From QALR01 sp045124015 (GTDB lineage Bacteria > Bacillota > Clostridia > Oscillospirales > CAG-272), in NCBI GenBank assembly GCA_045124015.1, contig JBGVLA010000111.1, positions 1-37,237 of the forward strand: DNA of 37,237 nucleotides, written 5' to 3'. Positions 11,455-19,347 of this stretch are shown here, piece by piece (positions within the stretch are counted from its first letter, which is position 1; every line of letters starts with the position of its first letter). The notes under the pieces were generated by a model. It searched no databases. It was not told where the DNA came from and was given only the letters and a program-made list of their open reading frames with translations. A program made the translations under genes and the position numbers.

Positions 11455-11472
11455 CTTATCTCTCCTCCAATA

Positions 11473-14400
11473 TTATTCTTCGTCGCCGAAGTCTTCGTCT
11501 TCGTCGTCGTAATAGAAATCGTCTTCGTCATCAACGTTTTCGAAATCTTCTGCGATCTCGTCTTCGTCAACGAGTGTGTAGTTGTCTTCATCGCCATCTT
11601 CGAGGACGGTCGGACCGACATCGTCAGCGGAAACGTAGCCCTTATCATCGTCAAGAAGATCTTCGCCGATGGAAGAAAGCTCGATTTCCTGTGCGTCCTC
11701 GTCGAGAACGCGAATATCAAGACCGAGACCCTGAAGTTCCTTAACAAGCACGCGGAAGGATTCGGGAACACCCGGAGTCGGGATATTCTGACCCTTGACG
11801 ATCGCTTCGTAAGTCTTCACACGTCCGGTTACGTCGTCGGACTTAACAGTCAGGATCTCCTGAAGTGTATAAGCCGCGCCGTATGCTTCAAGCGCCCAAA
11901 CTTCCATTTCACCGAAACGCTGACCGCCAAACTGCGCTTTACCGCCGAGAGGCTGCTGTGTTACGAGAGAGTAAGGACCAACGCTTCGAGCGTGGATCTT
12001 ATCGTCAACGAGGTGATGGAGCTTAAGGTAGTACATGATACCGACGGTTACGGGGTTATCAAAGGGTTCGCCCGTTCTGCCGTCGAAAAGGATTCTCTTA
12101 CCGTCAACGGTCTTGAGCTTCTTTTCTTCGATCTTCTGTGCCACCCACGCTTTGTTGGAAAGCTTATCGTCGCCGAGAAGCTCATAGCGTTTTTCGCCTG
12201 TTTCCTCGTCAACGATCTCTTCGTAGAATTTCTTACCTACGAGTGCTTCACCGCGAAGAACGGGTCTGTAAAGACCTGCCTCGGTGAGCATTTCTGTGAT
12301 ATCGCTTTCTTTCGCGCCGTCGAACGCAGGAGTCATGACCTTAAAGCCAAGCTCTCTTGCGGCAATACCGAGGTGCACCTCAAGCACCTGACCGATGTTC
12401 ATTCGGGAAGGTACGCCGAGGGGGTTCAAAACGATATCGAGCGGTGTGCCGTCTTCAAGGAACGGCATATCTTCGGGTGCCATGATACGAGATACGACAC
12501 CTTTGTTACCGTGGCGGCCCGCCATTTTGTCGCCGACGGAGATCTTACGCTTCTGTGCGATATAAACGCGGACAGACATATTGACGCCTGTCGGCAGTTC
12601 ATCGGAGTTTTCACGGGAGAAGACGCGAACGTCAACAACCGTACCCGATTCACCGTGAGGGAGACGGAGAGAGGTGTCGCGGACTTCTCTTGCCTTTTCG
12701 CCGAAGATCGCGCGGAGAAGTCTTTCTTCCGCTGTGAGCTCGGTTTCGCCCTTGGGTGTTACCTTACCAACGAGGATATCGCCGGCGTGTACTTCCGTAC
12801 CGTTGCGGATGATACCGTTTTCGTCGAGGTCTTTCAGCGCATCGTCGCCGCAGTTCGGAATTTCGCGGGTGATCTCTTCCGGTCCGAGCTTGGTGTCGCG
12901 CGCTTCGAGTGTATATTCTTCAATATGAATGGAGGTATAAACGTCCTTACGAACGAGGTTTTCGTTGAGAAGGACCGCGTCTTCGTAGTTGTAACCTTCC
13001 CATGTCATAAAGCCGATAAGAGCATTCTTACCGAGTGCAACTTCACCGTTGCTGGTTGCGGGACCGTCAGCGAGAACGTCGCCTTTTTCCACGCGCATAC
13101 CAACGTCCACGATGGGATGCTGGTTGATACAGTTACCCTGGTTCGAGCGTTTGAACTTCAAAAGCTCGTAGGTCTGATTGCGGCCGCTATCCTCTGTTAC
13201 GACGATCTTGTCTGCGGAAACGCTCTTTACGTAACCTGCTTCTTTGGCAAGAACGCAAACACCGGAGTCGATCGCAGCCTTATATTCCATACCCGTACCA
13301 ACGATCGGAGAGTCGGTTACGAGAAGCGGAACAGCCTGCTTCTGCATGTTGGAGCCCATGAGCGCACGGGAGTTGTCGTCGTTTTCAAGGAAGGGGATGA
13401 AGCCCGTTGCAACGGAAATAACCATTTTCGGCGAAACGTCGATATAGTCGGGACGGGATGCATCAACTTCAACGATTTCAGCGCGGTCGCGCGCAAGAAC
13501 GCGTTTGTTGATAAAGCGTCCGTTTTCATCCACGGGCTCGTTTGCCTGCGCGACAACGTAATTATCTTCCATGTCGGCAGTCATATATTCAACGATATCG
13601 GTAACACAGCCTGTCTCCTTATCGATCTTGCGGTAAGGCGCTTCGATGAAGCCGTAATCGTTGATCTTAGCATAGGTTGCAAGGTAAGAGATAAGACCGA
13701 TGTTCGGACCTTCAGGAGTTTCGATCGGGCAGATACGGCCGTAATGGGTGTAGTGTACGTCTCGAACCTCGAAGGATGCACGGTCTCTGGAAAGACCGCC
13801 GGGACCGAGCGCGGAAAGACGGCGCTTATGCGTAAGCTCTGCCAAGGGGTTGTTCTGGTCCATGAACTGGGAAAGCGGAGAGGAACCGAAGAACTCACGG
13901 ATAGCCGCAACGATAGGACGGATATTGATGAGCGCCTGCGGTGTCAAGGAATCCGCATCCTGGATGGTCATTCTTTCCTTGATGATTTTGTCCATACGGG
14001 AGAAACCGATACGGAGCTGGTTCTGGATAAGCTCACCCACTGCACGAACACGGCGGTTTCCGAGGTGGTCGATGTCATCGGGCGTACCGACACCGTGGGA
14101 GAGACAGATAAGATAGTTGATGGACGCATAGATATCGTCCTTGGTAATGTGCTTGGGAGAAAGCTCTGCAGCACGGTCGCGTGCAATGCGCTTCACAGCA
14201 TCAAAGTCGCCGCCGACTTCTTCCACGATCTGAAGAAGAAGATTGAGCTTCACCTTTTCGTTGATGCCGATCTCCTTGAGATCGATGCCGAGAACCTTTT
14301 CGGGGTCAACCATGCCGTTGCCGAAGACCTTCATATCTTTTTCTTCGGTGATATAAACGTATGCTTCGTTTACACCCGCATTTTCGATCACCATCGCTTC

Positions 14401-15372
14401 GTCAAAGGTAAGAGTCTTTCCTGCTTCGAAAAGGATCTCACCGGTGATGGGGCTGATAACGGGACGGGAAAGGGTCTTGCCGGAAAGTCTTCTGCCGAGA
14501 GCAACCTTCTTATCGAATTTGTAGCGGCCTACGGTGCCGAGGTCGTAACGCTTGGGATCGAAGAAAAGGTTGTTGAGAAGGATCTGCGCAGATTCTACGA
14601 GCGGAGGCTCGCCGGGGCGCAGCTTTTTATAAATTTCTTTGAGAGATTCTTCGTAAGCGGTGGTGCCGTTCTTTTCTGCTTCCGCCTGCATACCGTCCTT
14701 TTCAAGGGTGGTAACGATCTTGATGTCATCGCCGAAGAGGGCGCGGACGTCAGTGGAGGTGGAAACGGATTCTTCCAAAGCACGGATCAGAACCGTTACG
14801 GGAATTTTTCTGTTTTTATCGATACGAACGTAGAAAACGTCGTTCATATCGGTTTCATATTCAAGCCATGCACCGCGGTAAGGGATGATCTGAGCGGTCT
14901 GCATGCTCTTGCCTGTTTTGTCCATAGCGGATGTATAGTACATACCGGGAGAACGAACGAGCTGAGATACAGCAACACGTTCCGCACCGTTGATAACAAA
15001 GGTACCGGTTTCGGTCATGAGCGGGAAATCGCCCATAAAGATGTCCTGCTGTTTTACTTCGCCTGTTGCGTTATTGGTAAGGCGCACGGTTACACGCAAA
15101 GGAGCGGCATAGTTCACGTCGCGTTCCTTGCATTCTTCGACGGGATATTTCGGGGTCGGGTCGATCGAAAAACCTACGAATTCGATTGCGAGATTACCCG
15201 AATAGTCAACGATCGGGGAAACATCCTGCAAAACTTCGGTGATTCCCTTCTCGAGAAGCCATTTGTACGATTTTTTCTGAACCTCAAGAAGGTCAGGCAT
15301 TTGCAAAATTTCGTCAACTTTCGCAAAGCTCATTCGTACGTTTTTGCCAAGCTGCTGGGGTTTGATCCTCAT
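11473..15372 (-). CDS. rpoB: RNA polymerase beta subunit with long acidic C-terminal tail
   Basis: Core RNA polymerase subunit, 1299 residues. The rifampicin region reads SQFMDQNNPLAELTHKRRLS with the usual Ser, Asp, His and Ser residues, so no target-site rifampicin resistance is predicted. Other landmarks: GRICPIETPEGPNIGLI, VGDKMAGRHGNKGVVSRI and the C-terminal GGKAQFGGQRFGEMEVWALEAYGAA segment. Beyond the conserved end is a tail of about 67 residues, 33 of them Asp or Glu. GGAGTG precedes ATG. The operon starts at its own promoter about 170 bases upstream; the gene is not preceded by rplKAJL as in many bacteria but by alaS-HIT-Nudix. Confidence 0.99.
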   Translation of the reverse strand: MRIKPQQLGKNVRMSFAKVDEILQMPDLLEVQKKSYKWLLEKGITEVLQDVSPIVDYSGNLAIEFVGFSIDPTPKYPVEECKERDVNYAAPLRVTVRLTNNATGEVKQQDIFMGDFPLMTETGTFVINGAERVAVSQLVRSPGMYYTSAMDKTGKSMQTAQIIPYRGAWLEYETDMNDVFYVRIDKNRKIPVTVLIRALEESVSTSTDVRALFGDDIKIVTTLEKDGMQAEAEKNGTTAYEESLKEIYKKLRPGEPPLVESAQILLNNLFFDPKRYDLGTVGRYKFDKKVALGRRLSGKTLSRPVISPITGEILFEAGKTLTFDEAMVIENAGVNEAYVYITEEKDMKVFGNGMVDPEKVLGIDLKEIGINEKVKLNLLLQIVEEVGGDFDAVKRIARDRAAELSPKHITKDDIYASINYLICLSHGVGTPDDIDHLGNRRVRAVGELIQNQLRIGFSRMDKIIKERMTIQDADSLTPQALINIRPIVAAIREFFGSSPLSQFMDQNNPLAELTHKRRLSALGPGGLSRDRASFEVRDVHYTHYGRICPIETPEGPNIGLISYLATYAKINDYGFIEAPYRKIDKETGCVTDIVEYMTADMEDNYVVAQANEPVDENGRFINKRVLARDRAEIVEVDASRPDYIDVSPKMVISVATGFIPFLENDDNSRALMGSNMQKQAVPLLVTDSPIVGTGMEYKAAIDSGVCVLAKEAGYVKSVSADKIVVTEDSGRNQTYELLKFKRSNQGNCINQHPIVDVGMRVEKGDVLADGPATSNGEVALGKNALIGFMTWEGYNYEDAVLLNENLVRKDVYTSIHIEEYTLEARDTKLGPEEITREIPNCGDDALKDLDENGIIRNGTEVHAGDILVGKVTPKGETELTAEERLLRAIFGEKAREVRDTSLRLPHGESGTVVDVRVFSRENSDELPTGVNMSVRVYIAQKRKISVGDKMAGRHGNKGVVSRIMAPEDMPFLEDGTPLDIVLNPLGVPSRMNIGQVLEVHLGIAARELGFKVMTPAFDGAKESDITEMLTEAGLYRPVLRGEALVGKKFYEEIVDEETGEKRYELLGDDKLSNKAWVAQKIEEKKLKTVDGKRILFDGRTGEPFDNPVTVGIMYYLKLHHLVDDKIHARSVGPYSLVTQQPLGGKAQFGGQRFGEMEVWALEAYGAAYTLQEILTVKSDDVTGRVKTYEAIVKGQNIPTPGVPESFRVLVKELQGLGLDIRVLDEDAQEIELSSIGEDLLDDDKGYVSADDVGPTVLEDGDEDNYTLVDEDEIAEDFENVDDEDDFYYDDEDEDFGDEE

Positions 15373-15544
15373 AAAATCACTCCAATTCTAATTTTAAGCT
15401 CGCCTTTACTTTCTGGGAAATATGTTGATTTTTCCATAGCCTGCAATATTGCCGAGTTTTTTCTCGAAATTGCTCTCACAGCCCGATTCCGGAAAAACCT
15501 TTTTGAAAAATAGCAATAATACAAGCATTGTAATGCAATTTATA

Positions 15545-15573
15545 AGTATATCACCGCTTTGTCAATATGTCAA
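15545..15573 (-). promoter_or_regulatory. Promoter of the rpoB-rpoC operon
   Basis: Minus-strand TTGACA (15568-15573), 17-bp spacer, TATACT (15545-15550). The leader is about 165 bases. A small inverted repeat (GCATT/AATGC, 15525-15536) lies near the expected transcription start. Confidence 0.85.
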
Positions 15574-15632
15574 GAAGTTTACAAAAAATATTTTCAGAAA
15601 ATGCGTATATTTTTCATTTTCCCCAGCACAGC

Positions 15633-15663
15633 AAAACACCGACGGTTTTTCCGTCGGTGTTTT
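15633..15663 (-). terminator. Terminator of the alaS-HIT-Nudix operon
   Basis: A 13-bp stem AAAACACCGACGG/CCGTCGGTGTTTT, two bases past the Nudix stop. It also reads as a terminator in the other direction. Confidence 0.85.
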
Positions 15664-15665
15664 AC

Positions 15666-16133
15666 TTATTTTTGCGGTTGCTTTCTCCGCTTCAGATATG
15701 CGTCAATCGCAGGTCTGTTCGGCAGAAAAATATCCACGGGAAAGGCATCGATATCAAAAAATTTCAAATCGTCCACTTCCCCTTCCTGACATTTGAGCGT
15801 TCCCGTATACCGTCTGCAAATATAAACGACGTCTACGTTGGAAACCTCATCGCCGTTTGGATAAATAAAGTGCATCTCCTTGCCCGAAAAAACGCCCAAA
15901 AGCGTCAAATCTTCGGCAAGAAGTCCCGTTTCCTCAAAAAGTTCGCGTTTTGCCGTTTCTTCGACCGATTCGTCGATTTCGACAGAACCGCCTGCATATG
16001 CCCACGAGCCGTTATCGCGGCGCTTCTGCAAAAGCACACGACCGCAAGCATCCTCAACGATGACGCTTGCTCCGACCTGCAAAAGCGTTCTGTGTCCGAC
16101 GATTTTTCGGAGGTCCATGATATAACTTGACAT
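15666..16133 (-). CDS. Nudix hydrolase
   Basis: Cytosolic pyrophosphohydrolase of nucleoside-diphosphate-linked compounds, 155 residues. The complete Nudix box is visible: GGSVEIDESVEETAKRELFEETGL begins near residue 48 and supplies the G-E-R-E-E-E-G metal site. The N-terminus (MDLRKIVGHRTLLQVGASVIV) resembles the common, mostly uncharacterised COG1051-type Nudix proteins; substrate cannot be read from sequence. Last gene of the alaS operon, 30 bases after the HIT gene. Because both partners involve adenylated compounds, a dinucleoside polyphosphate or related nucleotide substrate is possible, but this is inference. AAAGGA precedes ATG. Confidence 0.93.
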   Translation of the reverse strand: MSSYIMDLRKIVGHRTLLQVGASVIVEDACGRVLLQKRRDNGSWAYAGGSVEIDESVEETAKRELFEETGLLAEDLTLLGVFSGKEMHFIYPNGDEVSNVDVVYICRRYTGTLKCQEGEVDDLKFFDIDAFPVDIFLPNRPAIDAYLKRRKQPQK

Positions 16134-16163
16134 AAACGATTCCTTTCTGATATTTGATACAGG

Positions 16164-16502
16164 TTACGCCATCTTTTCTGCGAGCTTTGCACCGCCGATG
16201 ACGTGGAAATGCAAATGCTTTACAGTCTGACAAGCATCGTCTCCGCAGTTGGAAATGACGCGGTAGCCGTTTTCAAGACCGCAGAGCTTTGCGATCTTCG
16301 GGATGTTTTGGAAAATATGCGCTACGATCGCGCTGTTTTCCTCCGTGATCTCATCCACGCAAGCGATATGCTCCTTGGGGATCACAAGAACGTGAACGGG
16401 AGCCTGAGGGTTGATATCCTTAAACGCAAAGATCTTTTCATCCTCATAAACCTTTGCCGAGGGGATCTCACCCGCAATGATTTTACAAAAAAGGCAATTC
16501 AT
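16164..16502 (-). CDS. HIT-family (HINT-like) purine nucleoside phosphoramidase
   Basis: Small cytosolic nucleotide hydrolase, 112 residues, the usual HINT length. N-terminal CLFCKIIAGEIPSAKVYEDE and the catalytic histidine triad HLHFHVIGG near residues 95-103 are diagnostic. HINT enzymes hydrolyse AMP-N bonds, including aminoacyl-adenylates made by tRNA synthetases, which fits its place directly downstream of alaS. A perfect hairpin without U-tract (16535-16560) lies in the alaS-HIT gap. The usual C-terminal extension is short and ends AKLAEKMA. Confidence 0.95.
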   Translation of the reverse strand: MNCLFCKIIAGEIPSAKVYEDEKIFAFKDINPQAPVHVLVIPKEHIACVDEITEENSAIVAHIFQNIPKIAKLCGLENGYRVISNCGDDACQTVKHLHFHVIGGAKLAEKMA

Positions 16503-16534
16503 ACGATAACTTCCTTTCTGATTCCTTTATGATA

Positions 16535-16560
16535 TTGTCCGCCGTAAAAACGGCGGACAA
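16535..16560 (-). other. Intercistronic hairpin between alaS and the HIT gene
   Basis: Ten-bp perfect stem TTGTCCGCCG/CGGCGGACAA with a 6-base loop. Neither strand has a T-run after it, so it is more likely an mRNA processing or stability element than a terminator. It could still reduce read-through from alaS. Confidence 0.65.
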
Positions 16561-16572
16561 GGGTATCCTGTA

Positions 16573-19200
16573 TTAAAGAAGAGATTTCACGATTTCGGGA
16601 AGCGCCGCAAACGCTTCGCCAAGCTTTTCGGGATTCTTTGCACCTGCGGTTGCACTGTCGGGACGGCCGCCGCCGCCACCGCCAACGATCTTCGCAAGCT
16701 CCTTGAGAACTGCGGGCGCCTTGATGCCCTTTGCGAGAACGTCCTTACCGCATACGCAAGCAAGTGTAAGCTTGCCGTCAACGAGAGAGGAAACGACCGC
16801 GATCATATCGGCGTACTTAGACTTGATATCGTCGCCGAGGGTACGAACTGCCGCCACGGGAAGCTCAGTCTCCATCGTCGCAACGCGAATACCGTCAACG
16901 TTTACTGCGGAGGAGATCATTGCTTCTGCCTTTGCAGATGCAAGCTTTGCAGATGCGGATTCGAGCTCACGCTTGCAAGCCTTGAGGTCATCGGAAAGTG
17001 CCGTAATTCTTGCGGGAACGTCATCGGGTGTGCCCGCCTTGGTAAGCTTCATCGCGGAAGCGATGAGCGCTTCTCTTCTGCCGAGATATTCGTAAGCATT
17101 GAGACCCGTAACGGCTGTGATACGTCTCGTGCCTGCCGCAACGGAGCTTTCAGATGTGATCTTGAAAAGACCGACCTTTGCGGTATTGTCGATATGCGTA
17201 CCGCCGCAAAGCTCAGCGGAGAAATCACCCATCTTGACAACGCGGACGATATTACCGTATTTTTCACCGAAGAGTGCGATCGCACCGGATTTTCTTGCGG
17301 TTTCGATGTCGGTTTCAAATACGTCAACAGCGATGCCTTCGAGGATCTTTTCGTTTACGAGAAGTTCGACCTTTGCAAGTTCTTCGGGCGTAACTGCCGC
17401 AAAGTGAGTAAAGTCGAAACGCGCTTCTTTTTCATCCACGTAAGAGCCTGCCTGGTGGATATGATCACCGAGAACAAGACGGAGAGCCGCATCGAGAAGG
17501 TGAACGGAGGAGTGGTTTCTCATGATCGCCGCACGGCGGGAAGCGTTTACCTTGAGGGTAACGGTATCGCCGACGGAGAAAGAACCACTTTCAATTTGAC
17601 AGATGTGCATATACACACCATCATTTTTCTTGGTGTCGGTAACGACAGCCTTGCCGTTTGCGCCAACGATCTCACCGATATCGCCGACCTGACCGCCGCC
17701 TTCACCATAGAAAGGTGTGCAGTCTGTGATGATAACCGCGTTTTCGCTTGCGATTTCAACAAGCGCATCGGTCTCGCCATCGATGATCGCAACGATCTTG
17801 CCTGTGGATTCGGTTTCGGTGTAACCTGTGAAGACGGTCTTAACAGAGGTATCCACGAGAGATTTCATGCTGTCATCCCAACCGCTGATATTGCCTCTTG
17901 CGGCACGTGCGCGCTGCTTCTGTGCGAGAAGGTTTTCTTCAAAGCCCTTTTCGTCGATGCCAAGGCCGTTTTCTTCTGCGATTTCGCGTGTAAGGTCGAT
18001 CGGGAAGCCGTAGGTATCGGAAAGCTTGAATACGTCAGCGCCGTCAAGCTCAGTCTTGCCGTTTTCCTTTGCGTCAGCCATGAGCTTATCAAGAAGGTTC
18101 ATGCCGGATTCCACCGTTGCATTGAAGCGTTCTTCTTCCATGCGAACGATCTTCTGAATATAATCGAGCTTTTCGGTGAGTTCTGCATATGCAGGATAGT
18201 TTTCTTTTGCAACAACGCCCATGATCTCATAGAGGAATGCGCCTTTGATGCCAAGGATTCTACCATGACGGAGCGCACGGCGCATGAGTCGGCGGAGAAC
18301 GTAACCGCGACCTTCATTGGAGGGCATAACGCCGTCCGCGATGAGGAACGCAGATGCACGGGAGTGGTCAGCGATGATACGGAGAGAAACGTCTGCTTTT
18401 TCGTTCGTCTTGTAAGCAATGCCTGCCTTTTCGCTGATCGCCTTGATGATATTGGCAATGGTATCGACCTCGAACATATTGTCAACGCCCTGCATGACGC
18501 AAGCGAGACGTTCAAGACCCATACCGGTATCGATATTTTTGTTTGCAAGCTCAGTGTAGTTGCCTTGTCCGTCGTTATTGAACTGAGAGAATACGTTGTT
18601 CCAGATCTCCATGTAACGGTCGCAATCGCAACCGGGACGGCAATCGGGACTGCCGCAGCCGTACTTTTCGCCGCGGTCAAAGTAGATCTCGGAGCAAGGA
18701 CCACAGGGACCGGAGCCGTGTTCCCAGAAGTTGTCCGCTTTGCCGAGACGGACGATGTGGTCTTCTCTTACGCCGATCTTGTTTTTCCAGATGTCGTAAG
18801 CCTCGTCGTCATGCTCGTAAACGGAAGGCCAAAGAAGGTCTGCGGGGATCTCAAGGACCTTGGTGAGAAATTCCCATGCCCATTCGAGTGCTTCTTCCTT
18901 GAAATAATCACCGAAGGAGAAGTTACCGAGCATTTCAAAAAATGTACCGTGGCGTGCGGTCAGACCTACGTGCTCGATATCGTTCGTACGGATACATTTC
19001 TGGCAGGTTGCCATACGGCGGCGCGGAGGTTCTTCTTCGCCCGTGAAATATTTTTTGAGAGGAGCCATACCTGCAACGATGAGGAGCAAAGATTTGTCGC
19101 TTTCGGGAACGAGAGAATAACTTTTGCGGGAAAGATGATCCTTGGATTCAAAGAATTTCAGGAATTTTTCGCGCAAATCATTAAGAGATGTCCATTCCAT
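16573..19200 (-). CDS. alaS: Alanyl-tRNA synthetase
   Basis: Charges tRNA-Ala, 875 residues, full length. Order: class II catalytic core (RHGTFFEMLGNFSFGDYFK, about 83-101; motif 3 region GRGYVLRRLMRRALRHGR near 300), a Cys-rich insertion (CGSPDCRPGCDCD, about 182-194), tRNA-recognition domain, editing domain with the zinc pattern HSSVH (about 560) and CGGTH (about 665), coiled coil around 725-760, and the DHHA1-type C-Ala domain with GGGGGGRPDSATAGAK. First gene of an operon with HIT and Nudix genes. Strong promoter 64 bases upstream; no T-box leader, since the leader is too short. Confidence 0.99.
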   Translation of the reverse strand: MEWTSLNDLREKFLKFFESKDHLSRKSYSLVPESDKSLLLIVAGMAPLKKYFTGEEEPPRRRMATCQKCIRTNDIEHVGLTARHGTFFEMLGNFSFGDYFKEEALEWAWEFLTKVLEIPADLLWPSVYEHDDEAYDIWKNKIGVREDHIVRLGKADNFWEHGSGPCGPCSEIYFDRGEKYGCGSPDCRPGCDCDRYMEIWNNVFSQFNNDGQGNYTELANKNIDTGMGLERLACVMQGVDNMFEVDTIANIIKAISEKAGIAYKTNEKADVSLRIIADHSRASAFLIADGVMPSNEGRGYVLRRLMRRALRHGRILGIKGAFLYEIMGVVAKENYPAYAELTEKLDYIQKIVRMEEERFNATVESGMNLLDKLMADAKENGKTELDGADVFKLSDTYGFPIDLTREIAEENGLGIDEKGFEENLLAQKQRARAARGNISGWDDSMKSLVDTSVKTVFTGYTETESTGKIVAIIDGETDALVEIASENAVIITDCTPFYGEGGGQVGDIGEIVGANGKAVVTDTKKNDGVYMHICQIESGSFSVGDTVTLKVNASRRAAIMRNHSSVHLLDAALRLVLGDHIHQAGSYVDEKEARFDFTHFAAVTPEELAKVELLVNEKILEGIAVDVFETDIETARKSGAIALFGEKYGNIVRVVKMGDFSAELCGGTHIDNTAKVGLFKITSESSVAAGTRRITAVTGLNAYEYLGRREALIASAMKLTKAGTPDDVPARITALSDDLKACKRELESASAKLASAKAEAMISSAVNVDGIRVATMETELPVAAVRTLGDDIKSKYADMIAVVSSLVDGKLTLACVCGKDVLAKGIKAPAVLKELAKIVGGGGGGRPDSATAGAKNPEKLGEAFAALPEIVKSLL

Positions 19201-19263
19201 AATATTTTTCTTCCTTTTATATTGAGATTTATTTTTTCATAATTAAAAATATATTCAATATTC

Positions 19264-19292
19264 ATTATAATAATATTCGAAATAAAAGTCAA
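19264..19292 (-). promoter_or_regulatory. Promoter of the alaS-HIT-Nudix operon
   Basis: Minus-strand TTGACT (19287-19292), 17-bp spacer, perfect TATAAT (19264-19269) in AT-rich surroundings. Confidence 0.9.
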
Positions 19293-19303
19293 TACGATTT
19301 TTC

Positions 19304-19339
19304 AGAAAAAGATAACGGACGATTCAAAAATCGTCCGTT
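19304..19339 (-). terminator. Terminator of the PcrA-like helicase gene
   Basis: Eleven-bp stem AACGGACGATT/AATCGTCCGTT followed by ATCTTTTTC on the minus strand, just past the helicase stop. Confidence 0.85.
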
Positions 19340-19347
19340 GTTGACAT

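Noticed and set aside
15525..15536. Small inverted repeat GCATT/AATGC near the rpoB transcription start
   Set aside because: Short, AT-rich and with no matching site elsewhere in the window; could be chance.
19201..19347. T-box leader upstream of alaS
   Set aside because: The promoter is only 64 bases before the start codon, too short for a T-box; no T-box sequence seen.
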